A stretch of 64,000 nt of DNA from the NCBI GenBank assembly GCA_003952965.2, contig CM025856.1:16947011-17011010 (forward strand). Reading direction: 5' to 3'. The position numbers were made by a program, and so were the translations under genes. Below are positions 24,268 to 35,033 of this stretch, one piece after another (the first letter of the stretch is position 1; every line of letters begins with the position of its first letter). The notes under the pieces are model-generated. The model made no database searches, had not been told where the DNA came from, and was given only the letters and a program-made list of their open reading frames with translations. The stretch is from Morella rubra (Eukaryota; Streptophyta; Magnoliopsida; Fagales; Myricaceae).

Positions 24268-26100
24268 TCACAAAATTTCTTGTAAGGTGGTGATCTCATA
24301 TCTAAAACTTGATAGATGAAACGCCGAAATAATATTACGAGAAATATCAATAATGTTACCCCTAATCATACGAATAACAACTATAGGATCAAAAAGTTCA
24401 CCCTCCATTCTAATCATACATCGATGACGCCAAAGAGTAAGGCCGAGTAAAAGCGATGTAGGTACCGGTTTGGCCAAAATCGATACCATCACCGTTAAAT
24501 CTCGATGAGGAGAACTTAGCACCGGTTGACTACAAAACCAGTCTTTTTGGGTGCCGGTTTTATTGGTGATGGTTACACAGTAACTGGCCCACCATTTAAC
24601 CTTCAAAATGTTAAAAAAAAAAAAAAAAAACAAATTTCAAAGATTCAAGTTGCAAATCGCAAATCATCAGGATCGGTTCAAAATGTCCATTAACCCATAT
24701 CAAACTATAATAAATTCACAACTTTCAAATTTCAAGTTCACAAATTGCAAACAACAAACAAATTTCAAAGATTCAAAACCAGTCTTGATGATTCATGAAG
24801 TCTCCATCACAAGTTCGCAACTCTTAAATTTTCAATCCTCACCTTTATTGACGACTATGGTTGCAGACGGCAAAGGGTGGCGACGGGCGGCTCCTGGGTG
24901 GGAGAGAGTGACAGAGAGAGTGCGTAGAGACTAAAGAGAGAGAGATTTTGAGTGTAAGAGAGTAGGTAGCAAGAATCTGGACTAAAGACTTGGGGAGGGG
25001 GAAGCTAAAGTTTAGGTTAGGGTTAATTGAAACACACGTGTGTGTTTCAATTAACCCTTAAAATAATTTTTAAAAAAATTAAAAATGACATCATTTTGTA
25101 ATTTTTTCTTTTAGTTTTGACAGTTTACCGCAACCGTCACCATTATCAGTAACAATCACCGATTGGGTATTTACTAGTGCTGGAGGTGATGGTAAAACTG
25201 GCACCGACATCATCATTGAAAATACCAAAGAGCCCCAGATAAACGGAAGGAGCCCAACAAGAATTCCAACTTGAGAACTATTTTTGCCTATATGCCACCA
25301 AGAAAAAATTCCTCAACCACTGAGAACAATGGGCCATAAAGGACACCCCAATAGCATTAGAAAAAAATTTCAAACTTGAGTTGCAATCATACTAGAATTG
25401 AGGACATGACAACAATTATATTTAGAAACCACAGGAATGCCAAGATGACTAATGCGAGCAGGTAAACAATGATAAATTGATCTCCACATAACTAATGATA
25501 TATTGCTAGGAAGAAGCTTATGCCATATCCAATGACACCAATGAACCTTAGAAAATTTAGTTCGAATTAGCTGCCAAGCACTTCTAGTTATGAACATACC
25601 TTTGGGGTCCTCTGTCTAAATAAGTGTGTTCGAACAATTTCACAGTCCATGAAGAGACAAATAATATTGGGAACAATAATAGCACCAAGCCACCAACAAG
25701 ATTCTACAGCTGAATTGGATCCCAATTTGACCATTGAAAAACTTCACTAAGACTTAAGTTTAAATTATGAATCGTAGACACCAACTCAGGTGAAGGACCA
25801 TTGACTGTACAATTATCATACTAGAAATTCAAGTGACCATCCTTTATTTGTCAAAATGATTGCAGGATCCTAGGAATGTAAGAACCCACTGCTTTCCAAA
25901 AAGCCGAATCACCTTGCTTAATCACCACCGTCGAAGGCATAGCATTTCGAACGTACCTCCCATGGAAGAATTATGTCTATAAAGACTTACCTAATAAAAT
26001 CTTCCAAGCAAATTTCATGTGCAATGACTGTTGAACTTCTTAAAGATCTCAAATCCCCATGCCACCTTCATCAAAGGGTCTATAAATAAGATGCCAAGAC
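24268..26100 (-). pseudogene. LINE (non-LTR retrotransposon) remnant, copy 1, interrupted by a MITE
   Basis: Read on the minus strand, 26100-25233 and 24429-24268 encode broken pieces of the C-terminal part of a plant LINE polyprotein. From 5' to 3' these are an FDEGGMGI-like motif near 26075, then the reverse-transcriptase zinc-binding domain (SAWQLIRTK, HWCHWIWHKLLP, ARISHLGIP, CNCC; about 25370-25597), then LTLWRHRCMIRMEGE (about 24390-24440). Stop codons and frame changes are frequent and no 5' part or poly-A tail is seen. A 787-bp MITE splits the remnant, so the LINE was here first. Confidence 0.75.
24438..25224. mobile_element. Second hAT-like MITE, copy 1 (787 bp), inside the LINE remnant
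   Basis: Both sides carry the 8-bp direct repeat CCAAAGAG (24430-24437 and 25225-25232). The element starts TAAGGCCGAG and ends CATTGAAAATA, so the outer bases are TA...TA, but the terminal inverted repeats are weak. Subterminal motifs such as ACCGGTTTGGCC, GTGCCGGTTTTA and ACTGGCACCGAC occur in both orientations. Removing the element joins the two parts of the LINE remnant, which supports the boundaries. There is no coding capacity. Confidence 0.75.
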
Positions 26101-26415
26101 ACCCATTTTCTCTTTCTCTCACCATTAGTTGAACCCTAGAAAAAATTCATAGAAATACTTGTAAATTTTAGAGATAGGTTTGGTGGAAGTAAGGTACCTG
26201 CAATTTCTTTTATTGTTTGTTACAATATGTTTTAATTTTCATAGTGGTTAAAAATTTAGTGAAAATTTTACGAAAATTAATTTTTTTTGAAGCATTCAAA
26301 CATAGGCTGATTTTATGGGGTTGTAAAAAGTTGGTGAAATATTTTTAAGATGTTTGATTGTAGTTATTTTTATTGAGGTTTGTGAAAAAGTATTTAGAGA
26401 GAATTTTTGATAGGC

Positions 26416-27939
26416 TCCCATTTATCGTTGACTTCGTACACGTTTTTTTTCCAAATTAATAAAGTATGAAATATATAATCAAGGTGTTTTTCGATCAAAA
26501 TAAATATCATTCAATATGACAGCGAGAGATCAAGAATTATGAATTCCGTAAATGAGATTCCCTTCTTTCGAGAGTGAAGTTAGACAATGGTGGGTTTCTC
26601 CCGTGACAAGTTAATTGAAAAAATTTCATGGTTGATCTAGCTGTAAAAAATTATGTCACTTCACCTTTTTTGAGAATCTCTTACGAGCAAATTTTATACG
26701 TCCCATTAACCGAAAATTAGATCTCAAATGTAACTTAAATAACATAAATTTAAGCTTAGATTCATGTTCTTTTCAATCAATTCAAATCCAAAATTTCCAT
26801 GAGATACCAGTCTATAACATTTTCCTTCTCCCAGTCTTAAATTGTTTCCAATTATGCGCAAAACTCTTAAGTTTAGAGTTGTTGCCTTATTAATAATGAA
26901 TAACAATTGCACGTCCTTATACATGATCTGTACCCATTATCATTTTATTATTCCAAAAAGCCATCATGAGTATTTACAATCCTCACAATAATATCACCCT
27001 CCTTCCTTCCTCACAAAATGTCCAATCATATGTATTTAATTTTGCAACCTCATATTACACTATTCAAACAGCTAAGTATGAATTTGAGTATTAATTCAAA
27101 AATCATCTATGGCAAATCTTTGGAGTGTATAAATAAATAGAGAGATCTGCGAAGAGTAGTAATGTCATATGCACAAAAATTGATCTATAGCCGAAGAATA
27201 CTTATGATGTAAAACTGAACAGATACTGTGAATCGAACATCCAAGATACCAGTTTGTGTATATATATAAAGGTATTATATCTACTTCAGATTTAATGTCT
27301 CTAATTATTAACTAACAAGACTAAACAATTTGAGATTCACAGGTCCAATAAAGTTAGAAATTGTATATCAGAATACTATATAATATAGTGTATGTATCTG
27401 GTGACGCTACTATATCAAATTAGACTCCAACTTAAGCTCCAAGAGCATGTACCAATTAAAATACCCAAATGAATTACAATCTGATTGACTTACTGGTCCG
27501 TGGAAAAAATGAAAGAACAATCCTATCCTTGATTTCCCACGCCATTATATTCAGTATCTGCAGCACCCAATCAGTCTAAAGCGGTCCCTTGTTACGAGGA
27601 TGTATAATAGTCTAAAGAATTGAGAAGGTCTTGCAATGAGTGCTAAGAACTTGTGCCTATTTGGTTGAGTATTGTACGTTTATAAATGAACTACAAGCTT
27701 GCACAAACTGTGATCCAGTTGGTATATGAATATCCTCTCTCTACGTGAGACAAACCCGGATATCCTCAAAAGCTCACCATTCTACAGTTGTAATGAACCA
27801 CCAAACTACGCAGTCGTCTGTACCGATATTGTCATTTTAATACAAAAGTCTATCTTTCTTACAAAAACTATTTTCAAGGCAGAAATTAAGCAATATAATG
27901 TTAAAGCCTATAACACAACAATGAGAGATATGAGCAAGT
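26416..27939. other. Non-coding sequence after duplicated block copy 1
   Basis: No gene is seen. The part at 27071-27797 is a diverged relative of the region upstream of the dienelactone hydrolase gene (separate entry). Around 26640-26700 there is also a short match to 40845-40905 (CTGTAAAAAATT..., ATCTCTTACGAG). Confidence 0.5.
27071..27797 (+). repeat. Diverged copy of the dienelactone hydrolase gene 5' flank
   Basis: Blocks align in order with 41101-41546: CTAAGTATGA, GCAAATCTTTGGAGT, AAAATTGATCTATAGCC, TCTAAAG..GGTCCCTT.TTACGAGG, and CCATTCTACAGTTGTAATG, the last an exact 19-base match. Between the blocks the two regions differ a lot in length and sequence. The gene itself does not follow here. 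LTR-like sequence begins within 150 bp. Confidence 0.7.
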
Positions 27940-27949
27940 AAAAAGAAGA

Positions 27950-28990
27950 GATGAGTTAAGGAGAAGACACCGTAATTTTAGGTGGTTCGGCCAACCTTGC
28001 CTACGTCCACCCCTAAGGCTATTTACTTCCTTGGGCTTCTTTCACTATTCTTCAAATAGCAAATACACCTTAGCTTCTCGGGTGCTAAGGAACCTTTACA
28101 AAGCGTTTTTAAGCTCACGCTTTAACTCTTCTTCACAAATCCTTAAACCAAAGAATTTCTTCTATCACACGAGTAGGACCCAATGTTTACCCAACACTCA
28201 CGAGGTTTAAAAATGAATGGGTACAACGAGAAAGACACGGAATAGCTCTTAAAGCCGAGTATACAAGTGTGAAGCACAAGGGAGAGCAAGAAGACAAAAA
28301 TCACAAAAGAAAGCTAAAGTATTTCAGGGAAAAAGCAAGCTTTCTTGGTTAGTACGAGCTTCTCTCTTCTTCAAGGCTCTTTCTCTCTCAAGAAGTTAGG
28401 TCAAGAAGTAATTGCAAATGTGCGTGCGTTCGAGAGCTATCGTCTTCTTCTTGAATCTTGTATTTAAAGCGTTTTGACTTCAACGGTCATCGTGGTAGGT
28501 GAGAATGGCCGTTGGAAAGGTGCCAGTGATTTAAGGAGCCAATTTTGAACGTTCTGACACTTTCCGGAAAATCTTCAACCAAGTGGCATGTGTTGACACA
28601 TGAATTGTATGTGTTGGCACATCAAAATTTGAACTAAAAAAAAAAAAGGCGTTCGGAGTCAGTGCAATGTGTCGACCATGTCTTCTATGTGTCGACACTT
28701 CTTTTTGTATGGAAAACAGGTCTCGGGTGTAAGTGCAATGTGTCAACACTATGTCATCTATGTGTCGACACCATGTTTTCATCTCTCGGAGGAAGTGCAA
28801 TGTGTCGACACTTGTTCTGTATGTGTCGACACCAAAGAATGCTGGAGAGAGTTTTTGCAATTATAAAGCTTCCAAACCGTTCCAACACATATTTAAACAC
28901 CTACAAAGAAGAAAATGCTCGTATTAACTTGTGTAGTGATGTTTCAAAACAGCTTATACACATATGGAGAGAGAAGACTTCAATCCCTTG
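27950..28990 (-). mobile_element. LTR-like retrotransposon fragment, probably a solo LTR
   Basis: The stretch GTGGTTCGGCCAACC...CCTACGTCCACC near 27985-28015 resembles (on the minus strand) a motif I know from LTRs of plant copia elements. It is followed by several hundred bases of leader-like sequence and an array of GTGTCGACAC repeats. No coding sequence, PBS or polypurine tract was found and the ends are not defined. This is a weak call from sequence style. Confidence 0.3.
28662..28850. repeat. Tandem repeats with a palindromic GTGTCGACAC core
   Basis: Units begin with GTGCAATGTGTC at 28662, 28733 and 28795 (spacing 71 and 62 bp). Each unit contains a second ATGTGTCGACAC about 25-30 bp later. 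A more diverged unit lies just upstream (28584-28621: GCATGTGTTGACACATG, ATGTGTTGGCACA). The cores are self-complementary. Confidence 0.8.
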
Positions 28991-29639
28991 AAATATAACT
29001 TTAGAAATAGTGGATTGACAAAATAAAATCTAAAGTCTTCAAAACTTAGAAACTTTGTTATCATCAAAATTAAATATGGTTTGTTTTACTAAACAACCTT
29101 GGGCTAACATATTCCAAAAAAAAACATTGGGTCTTGTGCATGTAAATGAGCTTGTATAAATGCTCAACAATAAATCCTCTAGCGTCTTTATGGACAATAT
29201 ATTTATATAGGGTTGAACTCAAAACAAATCTCCAGTAGGTTTTGTGAAATTTTTTCAAAGTTAATATATAATTATTATATATATATATATATAAGGATAT
29301 AACCTCGTATGCCCATCCTCAGGCCTCTCCTAGGACTTACTGTTTGGAACGTTGGACTCACTGTTTAGGTATACTTCTAGACTGCTAAGGTTGAGGTTTA
29401 ACTTAGACGGGAGTACTGGAGATTTACTAAGAAGCTTGAAGTAGAGAGACCAATGGCCAAAAATTGAAACACAAGAGAGAGGTACAGATCACTACTACTT
29501 GGGTTCGACTCTGATACCAAGAGGCTAAACGGTTGACCAAGTGGCTTACTTTGAAGGGGCGGAAGCGGAGATTAGAAAGCAATAGGATGTTTAGATCTAC
29601 TTCCTCCATGAGTTTTAGGTAATCTGACTCCATTCCACC
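28991..29639. other. Spacer without recognisable genes
   Basis: AT-rich. It includes a short (TA)n run at about 29272-29294. No supported ORF. Confidence 0.4.
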
Positions 29640-31343
29640 CATTCCAAGTATAGTAAATGAAGAAGAATATGAACTCAATGAAGTCAACTCCAACCTTCAG
29701 GATTGGAATATTCCCAAGGTAAATCTACTCCAGGTCAAGTTTTAGTCCCCTATCCTTCACAAGTAATTACCATGTGAAAACTGTTGAGCAGGTTTACGCT
29801 CTTAGTAAAACCCATGAAAAATGCCAACTTTTGTCTCCCAATGTCCTTAAAAAACATAGGGAAAAAGGTTTCAAGTACATTCACATAGGTTTAGTTCAAG
29901 TTGCGGTCAAACCATTAACCTGCAAAGGAATTGATGCCTCTGTTCTGTTGTGCCTACGTGATGCTAGGTTCACAAATTACAACACAAGTATCTTAGGTAT
30001 AATCGATCCAGTCTCCATAATGGTCCATCCATTTTGATTGTTTTCCTAATTTTACCTTAAGTTTAAATGACAAACATCTTCTAAAAGCCTTAACCTTGAA
30101 CATTAAAACTTCAGGTTATGAAATGTTAGAAGGAAGTCAACCTTTAGCTTTGATCTATAGGATTTATTATAAGTGTATTCGGACCAACCTCAACGTCCAT
30201 GCCTTAGTAAAAAGTCCCAAAGATCAAAACCTTTTGATTCAAAGTCATACGAGTGATGCTAACATCAAAGTTCCAAAGCAATTGTCTGGAAAGATTTACC
30301 CTTCCTAGTGAATGGATTCTAGAAAATGAACCCAACTAGGCCAGTCCATAGTGATATCACCAAGTTAGACATGATCCAACAATACCTAGATGGATCAGTT
30401 CGAATTAGTTTTGATGAACCCTGAGGTTTCCAACCACTTAGGATTTAGGAACAAGGTAACCAGTCTGCCTGAAGATCTAGCTCCAGTATCCCTAAACCTG
30501 ATCTTAGAAGCCTTTATCGTAAACTCAAAGGAGTCCAAGTAACTTCTCGAGTTAGTACTCCTTTGTATTCCACTAAGTCTCATCAATCTCATCAGGTAAC
30601 CGTTGAAGAAGATGATGAGCAGGATTCTCCTCTCAAACAGATTTTGAATCAGTCAATCCTCAGTTAATGACAATTAGTAAAGCCTTTAGCCCAAACATGA
30701 AAACTCTAGAAGATGAGTTTATGTCTGAAGGCAATTTAGTCAAAAGGACTCGTATTGTGAAAGTCACACGAAGACCGAAAAGCAAATCATTTATGATAAA
30801 TGGCAAGAAATTATGCTTCAAATTGGTACGAACATAAGTTTCTTTGAATATTTAGAGAAATATCATCCTATGAACTTGATTTGTCAAGTTCTTACCAAAG
30901 TCAAATAGACCACATCTAAAAAAAAGTCAATTAGTGCTAGTCATCCTCCACCTAGACTATCATAGTATCCCACAAAGGATCAAAGTTATAGCCTTACATT
31001 TAAGATTCCAAATTTTGATAGTAAGAAGCAATTGGTTGAACAAAACCCAAGTAAGCAAAGAATTTCCTCCTCAAAAGGAAATTTCCCAGTTCATGGCTCA
31101 TAAAGCCAATCTCCAAACTACTGTGGTTTATGCCATGTCTCAAGTAAAAAACAAGTCAGATCCAAGAGTTCATTCAACAGCTCCAGGACCAAGTCAACCA
31201 AATCAGTGGACAAGATTATGTGCTTCTCCTGCCTCATCCCACTCATCCACTGCCAGTCAAGTAAAACCAGATTATACTGATCCTTTGTTTCAAGATAGTC
31301 AGGACCCTTGTGACCTTATCGAAGATTTTAACGCCCTCATGTA
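29640..31343 (+). pseudogene. Endogenous pararetrovirus-like (Caulimoviridae) movement-protein region, decayed
   Basis: Plus-strand reading gives a chain of broken frames. 29774-30037 contains IHIGLVQVAVKPL, CKGID and LLCLRDARFTNYN. The stretch is the kind seen in 30K-superfamily viral movement proteins, where an Asp in the LRD/LLD position is typical. 30096-30308 continues with MLEGSQPLALIYRIYYKC. 30370-30420 (QQYLDGSVRISFD) and 30934-31344 (low-complexity Ser/Pro/Gln-rich, ending in acidic residues) continue the same direction. Stop codons and frame changes near 30037, 30066 and 30308 mean nothing functional can be made. No reverse transcriptase of this element is in the window. The family call is from motif recall. 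A different retroelement is possible. Confidence 0.5.
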
Positions 31344-32803
31344 GCGCCAAAGCTCCGCCGACACAAGTAAGACAAAGTCAACTGCAAGTAACCCAACCAG
31401 TCACTATTCATGAACAATAAAAGTCAAAAATACTATTCATGAATAGTAAAAATAAATAGTGAAAGCAGCCGACAAGTCCCTGTTCATCCACAGTAACAGC
31501 ACGCGTGATTGCACAGTTACTTTTCTGTCTTTAAATTTCGAAGTTCAAGTCATTTGTAATTAGAACTCGAACTCCGTTTCGATTCTGCTCCCCTTCTCTC
31601 TCAACCCCATTTCTTTCCCAAGTCTATCTACGTCTAGCAATCATGTCTTCTAGCTTGATATTCTTTGTTAGTTACTCTTGTAAGTTACAAGTTAATCTTT
31701 TATGAAGTAAACTGAAGTTTCAAGTTATATCTTTATCTTTACCCTTCCCATACATCCGCCAGATTGGAGGTTTTAAGTTTCTGCAATCATGCATACCGCC
31801 AGATTGGACGGTTTTAAGTTATTGCACGCATGCATTATCGCCTTCATGGCTGGTTTAGTTATTTTCTACCAAGTTAATTTCTTTTTAAGACCAATTGCAA
31901 GTGGATACCAGCTAAGTGGCCTTTAATCGCCGACCTACAAGGAGAACGAAGCTTGTTCCTTTCACAAGGAGGTCTTTTAAATTATTTTGATTTATATACT
32001 GTGCTCTCTGATCTCTCTTCCCTCTACTTCCACTCCCTCTATTTCTTTGTTTGGTTTCATGGCTCGCCTCCATCATTCTCTCTCTAATCTCTGCTTCCAT
32101 ATATATATATTTGTGAAATTGTTTTGAAAACAATTTGAGAGTTCTACGAGTTACAGATTGAGAATTAAGAATTATATGAGTTAGAGATTTAATCAATTAT
32201 ATTATTTTGGTCCTATTGGCTCATGTGGAATATAACATGTAGAAGAATATATAAGCAAATAATTGTTAGCAAAAGGAATTTTACAAATCAATCTCATATT
32301 TTCAAGGGTCAATTTTGATATGTTGATGGACATGATTACAATTAGTAGAAACCCAAAATTTGGAATAAAAGAATATAAGGAAAATAATGAAAAATAATTT
32401 TTCAAGTGATTCTACGATTGAGATATGAAATCCCTAACGATTACATGACATATCACAGCTAGAGTTTTATTTAAAAGACTGACTATATGATAGTGAGTCA
32501 TATGGTTGGCCATTAGGATTTTGAGAGAACTCTATGACAGCTGTGAGGGTGGAGAGGAAGGAGGCAGAACTTGGGCTACTATGTTTGTGAAATCAATAAG
32601 ACTCAAGGTATGAGATCGACAAGACCTAAAGATTAACGAAGATTGAAGATTAAAGAAAATCATGAAGAGATCGACAAGATCTAGAGAAGATCAAAGATTG
32701 TTCATTAAAGATTTTGTAAGTAATGTTCCGCAAGAAGCAAACTTTCAACTGCCAACTACCAATCATCTCAAGATTTTTTTTAACACCTCAACCTCACCTC
32801 TAA
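31344..32803. other. Non-coding stretch after the pararetrovirus-like region
   Basis: 31344-31700 could be the intergenic (promoter/poly-A) region of the virus-like element, because it follows its last ORF directly. ACTATTCATGAA occurs twice (about 31402 and 31432). A 40-bp direct repeat lies at 31756-31835. 31900-32800 is AT-rich with no recognisable gene. Confidence 0.35.
31756..31835. repeat. 40-bp tandem duplication (CCGCCAGATTGGA...)
   Basis: Two adjacent units start at 31756 and 31796. Each carries CCGCCAGATTGGA, GGTTTTAAGTT and a CATGCAT end. They differ at a few positions. Confidence 0.85.
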
Positions 32804-34490
32804 GGGTTGATGAACGAAGTGTTCAAACCTTTCCTGAGGCAGTTTGTATTAGTTTTCTTTGATGATATACTAATCTACAACAAGTCTTTTGAAGAGTATA
32901 GGGAGCACTCACAGGTGGTATTGTCAACTTTTAGACAACATCAATTGTTTGCTAAGCTAAGTGTAGATTTGGTTGTGGGGAGATTGATACCTTGGGCATC
33001 TGATTTCGGGTGAGGGTGTTAGAGCAGGTCCTTCTAAGTTGGAAGCTATGGTTAATTAGACCCTACCTTAGTCTATTAAGTCATTGAGGAGGTTATTGGA
33101 GTTGATTGGGTACTATAGAAAGTTTATCAGTCGTTATGGGTTGATAGCTACTCCGTTAATAGCTCTTTTAAAAAATAATTCATTTAAGTGAATGAGGCAG
33201 CTAAGAATGCTTGTTTGGAGCTTAAGGTAGCTCTAACTAAGCCCCTGTACTGGCCCTACCAAATTTCACTAAAACTTTTACAATTGAATGTGATGCTTCG
33301 GATTTAGGAATTGGAATTGTTCTTATGCAGATCTAACAACCTATAACCTACTTAAGTCGGGCTGTAAATGGAAGAGCCCTGCTACTATCCAGTTATGAAA
33401 AAGAGTTTCTAGCTTTGGTGTTGACAATTATAAAATGGAGACCTTACTTGTTTGGTCAGCCTTTTGTTGTTGAGATTGATCAACAAAGTTTGAAGTTTTT
33501 GCTTGAGCAGAAGGTGGAGACTCCCCAACAAAAATGGGTATTCAAATTGCTTGGATATGATTTCATTATTGAATATAAGAAGGGCAAAGGAAATAAAATG
33601 GCAGATGCTTTGTCTAGAAGATTTGAGAAGCTGGAACGTGATTCATTGTGCATGCTAATTTCTGGTCCTGACCCTACATGGTTGGAGGAGCTCAAGGCAA
33701 GTTATTCTATTGATCCTAAAATTCAGAGTATAATGTAAGAGGTGCAGCAAGGGTAAAATCCTAATCAGAAGTTCTTATGGTTAATGGAATTCTTTTGAAG
33801 AGATGGCGTATTGTAATTTTTGTGGATCTTATAGTGAAGCAGAAGATTTTGGACACTGTACACTATAGTCCAACTGGTGGCCATTCAGGTTATCAAAAAA
33901 CATTGCGAAGGTCTTAAGTCAGATTTTTTCTAGCTTAGATGAGAGGGAAATCAAGCAAATTATCAGGGAATTCCCAACTTGCCCGCAGACTAAAGTTAGT
34001 ACTCATAAAGTGTAGAAAAAAAAAAAGTCAGCACTCATAAGCCTTATGGTTTATTACCGCTTTTACTTATTCCAATGTTGCCGTGGACTCACATATCCAT
34101 GAATTTTATGGAAGAACTTTCTCATTCACATGGGTTTACCAACATTTATGTGGTAGTTGATCGACTAATCAAATATGTTCATTTTATCCCAATCACACAT
34201 CCATATACTGCCAAAAATTAGCTCGAATTTTTATGAAGAATATTATCAGATTACATAGGATTCCTAAAGCCATAGTATCTTACTGTAAATCTACCTTTAC
34301 AGGGTACCGAGTTAGCATAGGTACGGCTTATCATCCTCAGTCGGTCAATCAGACTGAGGTTGTAAATAAAGGTGTAGAGCAATATCTCAGATGCTATACT
34401 GAAGGCAAGTCCAATTCATGGAGCAAGTGGCTACCTGTGGCTGAATGGTGGGTTAATACAAATCATCATGAGTCTTGCTCTCACCCAAAA
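32804..34490 (+). pseudogene. Decayed Ty3/gypsy pol (RT, RNase H, integrase)
   Basis: Plus-strand fragments follow the gypsy order. RT core FDDILIYN is at about 32858, followed by an RT/connection segment (about 33020-33180). RNase H follows at about 33280-33640 with [22 protein letters not shown] and GNKMADALSRR. The integrase zinc region is near 33850-33960. The integrase core and C-terminal pieces are at about 34080-34480 with GTAYHPQSVNQTE and ending near VNTNHHESC. The YHPQ...QTE motif and FDDIL place it in Ty3/gypsy. Several stop codons and shifts interrupt it, and gag, protease and LTRs are not seen. A long-inverted-repeat element follows directly after the integrase. Confidence 0.85.
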
Positions 34491-34558
34491 AAAACCAAAA
34501 AAAAAGATTATGCAGTATGCAGCAATCAAAAAATCGTTGTGTTAAAAAAAAAAAAAAA

Positions 34559-35033
34559 AATTACACTTATCATCCTCAAATTATATACATTTTTCACTTT
34601 ATACTCAAATTATCATTTTGTCACATTTCACCCTCAAACTACCATGTCTCAACAATTTGCACCTTTTGTCCATAATTTCTGTCAATTTAGACGGAAAACC
34701 AATCACATGCGTCTTTCGTGACTTTTTTTTACCTGATTTTCCCTTTTTGCTTCGTTTGGTTTACACTTGCCACGCTTAAATTATCATATTTTTTTCACTT
34801 GGCACTCCAAAGTTGGAATGTTGGTAATAAACCAAACAAAGGGCAAAATGAACAAATTATGTGAGAAAAAGTCACGTGAGACGCTCGTGATTAGTTTTTA
34901 GTCTAAATTAAAAAAATTATGGACGGAGGGTGCAAACTATTAGGGCATAATAGTTTAAGGTGAAATATGATAAAAGTGATACTTTAAGTTACAAAGTGAA
35001 AAAATATGATAATTTGAAGGTGATAAGTAATTA
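34559..35033. mobile_element. MITE-like element with long terminal inverted repeats (about 120 bp each)
   Basis: The left arm 34559-34678 and the right arm 34916-35033 are inverted complements over most of their length. For example, TTATCATCCTCAAATTAT is mirrored by ATAATTTGAAGGTGATAA. TTTCACCCTCAAACTA is mirrored by TAGTTTAAGGTGAAAT, and GTCCATAATTT by AAATTATGGAC. The roughly 240-bp middle has no coding capacity. Long arms suggest a Mutator-like MITE, but A-rich flanks hide any target duplication. Confidence 0.7.

Larger units (their letters stand above)
22301..26415. repeat. Duplicated block, copy 1 (left)
   Basis: This sequence recurs in the same orientation at 36433-40728 with very few substitutions. 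Copy 1 is shorter because many small segments (1-60 bp) are missing, concentrated at about 23165-24150. Outside that part the copies are nearly the same base for base. The block contains two hAT-type MITEs and a minus-strand LINE remnant. Identity stops sharply after GAATTTTTGATAG. Confidence 0.95.

Noticed and set aside
28662-28850. Regular repeats that could suggest a CRISPR array
   Set aside because: The genome is a plant, units vary in length, the spacers are similar to each other, and the array lies in LTR-like sequence.
29506-29521. CTCTGATACCA, the complement of a Met-tRNA primer binding site, on the plus strand
   Set aside because: Only 11 bases match, no LTR end lies next to it, and its orientation is opposite to the neighbouring virus-like frames. 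Probably chance.
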